Source: Pyrenopolyporus hunteri (lineage: Eukaryota; Ascomycota; Sordariomycetes; Xylariales; Hypoxylaceae). From it: 64,000 nucleotides of DNA. The stretch lies in NCBI GenBank assembly GCA_902806595.1, contig CADCXC010000005.1:2542001-2606000 (forward strand), written 5' to 3'. A model generated the notes under the pieces. That model worked only from the letters and a program-made list of their open reading frames with translations. It was not told the DNA's origin and searched no databases. Positions 62,401 to 64,000 of the stretch are shown in pieces. The first letter of the stretch is position 1; every line of letters starts with the position of its first letter. The position numbers were made by a program, and so were the translations under genes.

Positions 62401-63211
62401 CATGCCGGCAAAGCCGTGATCAACGTTGTGTAGAGGTAATCCAACGAGACTTTGATGGCGGCTATGGTTTGGGGGCATGTGGTGCTGACTTCTCGCCACC
62501 TGTGCATTCGCGGCAGCGATCATGTGCATATGGTTTCCGTCTACGTGGCTGATTGTATTTGCGCGAGGTCTCATCGAGGCATTTCCAGCCGTGGAGGTAT
62601 TGGTACCAGCAACGCTATTCTTTCGAGCCCGGCTCTGAGCAGTCGCAGTACTGCTGGTGCTCTCACGGCGGTTCCTTGGTCGCGACGAGGGTGTCGTTGT
62701 CTGGTGGAGCTTCTGCTGGTGTCGCAGGAGCAGATCCCGCCGAGCGAAGCATCGCGTACATTCGGGACATTCGAACGGCTTCTCTTTGGTATGGGAACGC
62801 TCGTGACGTTTCAGGTGTTCCAATCGCGCAAATGAGCGCTGGCAAGTAGCACAGACGTGAGGACGAGGCTTGTCGGTCTTAGGCGGAGGAAAAGGCGTGG
62901 GAACAGTAGCGGCGGTGGTGTTCACCGTAATCGACGAGGCTTTTACAATGGCGCGAAGGTCAGCCAAACGAACGAGTCAGTTGGTTACATATGTAGTTCG
63001 AGTGTAGAGCACGGGTAGCTGGCTTAGTAGAACAGATCGATCTCGGCGTTGCTGGCGGCCGCCGAAGCTAGATAGCAGTATGGGGAAGGGGGGAATGGAG
63101 GGGCAACGGAGAAGCTTTTTTGGGGGTGGGAGGGAGGAGAGAGCCCATACCGGAGTCATCATTGCCAGCATTGTTCCCTGAGGCTACAGCGGGAGGCGAC
63201 GGATTGGACAT
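59423..63211 (-). CDS. C2H2 zinc-finger regulator with fungal TF domain, AmdX-like
   Basis: This is a nuclear transcription factor. Three exons (63151-63211, 59568-62939, 59423-59508) give 1172 aa. The large frame alone opens only with TTG at 62967; adding exon 1 (MSNPSPPAVASGN) through a 211-base intron supplies a proper ATG. Exon 3 adds a C-terminus starting WPVLHLMANCLESHANF. Two adjacent C2H2 fingers lie near residues 50-99 (VCATCQRSFARLEHLKRH and FECPECTRCFARRDLLLRH), the Adr1/AmdX kind. A long Ser/Pro/Asn-rich linker follows. The fungal-specific TF domain is near 530-850 (YFRYFHPHFPFLHIPTL, HTPLWLVQAMLLNVVYGHN). Size and layout match Aspergillus AmdX (acetamide/carbon regulation), so orthology is plausible but unproven. 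It is probably a conserved gene, not part of the clusters. Confidence 0.85.
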
Positions 63212-64000
63212 GACTGAGGGAGAAGCGGAGGAGGAGGAAAATCCAACCGTCGACTACCGTGAGCACTTGGTGACCTTGTTTGAATTGAAAGCAAGCAAGC
63301 AAGCAGTCGCAATATTCCGTGGGTAGAATCGACGGCGGGCGGGAATCGAGGATAGGGTGTAAGTGGGAGGAAAGTCGAGCGGGCGATTGAGCGTCGATTG
63401 AGAGTCGATTGAGTGTGGTTTGTGTGGTGGGGAGGTTTTTGGAGTGGGAGCGAGACGCCTGGGAAAAGGAATTAGACAGGTGGATTGGCTAATACTGGGG
63501 AGGTTAGGCGCACAGTAGTGGGTAGGTTAGTGGGTAGGGTCAGGTCGGGTGGTCGGGTACCTCAGGTCTATGGAGGGGCAGCCTGGGCAAAAGTGTCGAG
63601 GTCGAGGAAGCTTTGACTTCGGGGGGGGGAACGAACATTAGAAGCTACCTACCAGGAGAGCTTGGGCCTTCTTATGGATTATTGCATATGTAATTCCCCA
63701 ATTCCCACCAACGTTTCTATCTTGGGTATGGTGCGTGATACCTTACTTGTATACTTGCGGCGTATGTACAGTTTTCGCCGTCGTAGGTACTGTGCAGGTC
63801 TTCGGCGCCTCGCTACGATGTCTAGAGTACCGTATCCGTGAAATGAAAGGAATAGCATCAACACTTATTAGGCGAACGTCAAGGTCAGCCGACGGATAGG
63901 AAATAAAGGGACCACGGACGAGCAGAGAATTTCTTGAGTACCAAGGTAAGTTGAGGAACCGAAACTACGGCGAACTTATAAAAGAGAAAATAAATAATTA
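63212..64000. other. upstream region of the C2H2 factor
   Basis: GC-rich DNA at 63212-63620, with GT- and GA-rich short runs and a G-run at about 63620-63628, is probably the promoter and 5' leader of the C2H2 gene. The short ORFs here are unsupported. Confidence 0.45.

Noticed and set aside
1..64000. CRISPR arrays, bacterial operons or intact transposons
   Set aside because: There is no regularly spaced repeat array, no transposase, integrase or reverse-transcriptase motif, and the gene structures are eukaryotic.

Overview
The window is nuclear DNA of a filamentous ascomycete (Pezizomycotina). Its genes carry many short GT-AG introns (43-211 bases) with CTAAC-type branch points. The gene content is fungal: SAT-type and highly reducing iterative PKSs, a Zn2Cys6 factor, a CFEM-type receptor-like protein and a siderophore acyltransferase. 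Gene-poor spacers are full of short GGTAGGTACCTACC-like words. I cannot name the species. I rebuilt exon structures by hand from splice signals, reading frame and family alignment memory. Every multi-exon model given closes in frame.

Region A (about 0.3-30.6 kb) is a polyketide locus. A non-reducing PKS (272-7285, +, 2149 aa: SAT-KS-MAT-PT-ACP-ACP-TE) faces a highly reducing PKS (19274-27447, -, 2537 aa: KS-AT-DH-CMeT-ER-KR-ACP, no release domain). The pair fits the two-enzyme logic of resorcylic/dihydroxyphenylacetic lactone and alkylresorcylate pathways. In that logic the HR-PKS makes a reduced, possibly C-methylated acyl starter, the SAT of the NR-PKS takes it, PT folds the aromatic ring and TE releases it. 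A stand-alone P450 (29183-30634) and an atypical SDR (17294-18251) are candidate tailoring enzymes.

Between the two PKSs lies what looks like an iron island. A hydroxyornithine-acyltransferase of the SidF/SidL type (11660-13097, +) converges on an AMID/FSP1-like NAD(P)H-FAD oxidoreductase (13484-14965, -). The upstream regions of both carry perfect ATCWGATAA sites (three and two), the known binding sequence of the iron-responsive GATA repressors SreA/URBS1. A Q/P-rich hypothetical protein lies at 8148-8879.

Region B (30.6-35.1 kb) is a gene-poor gap with possible remains of an MFS transporter. Region C (35.1-53 kb) holds a CFEM plus 7TM receptor-like protein, an unknown multi-pass membrane protein, a fasciclin/GPI protein, a Zn2Cys6 regulator, a BBE-like FAD oxidase, a 90-aa secreted cysteine-rich protein and a second P450. 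The last four genes are all on the minus strand and may be a small accessory group. Region D (53-64 kb) is mostly non-coding (a perfect hairpin, a polypurine tract, one or two tiny ORFs). It ends in a large C2H2 plus fungal-TF-domain regulator resembling AmdX (59423-63211, -). No rRNA, tRNA, CRISPR or intact transposon was seen.
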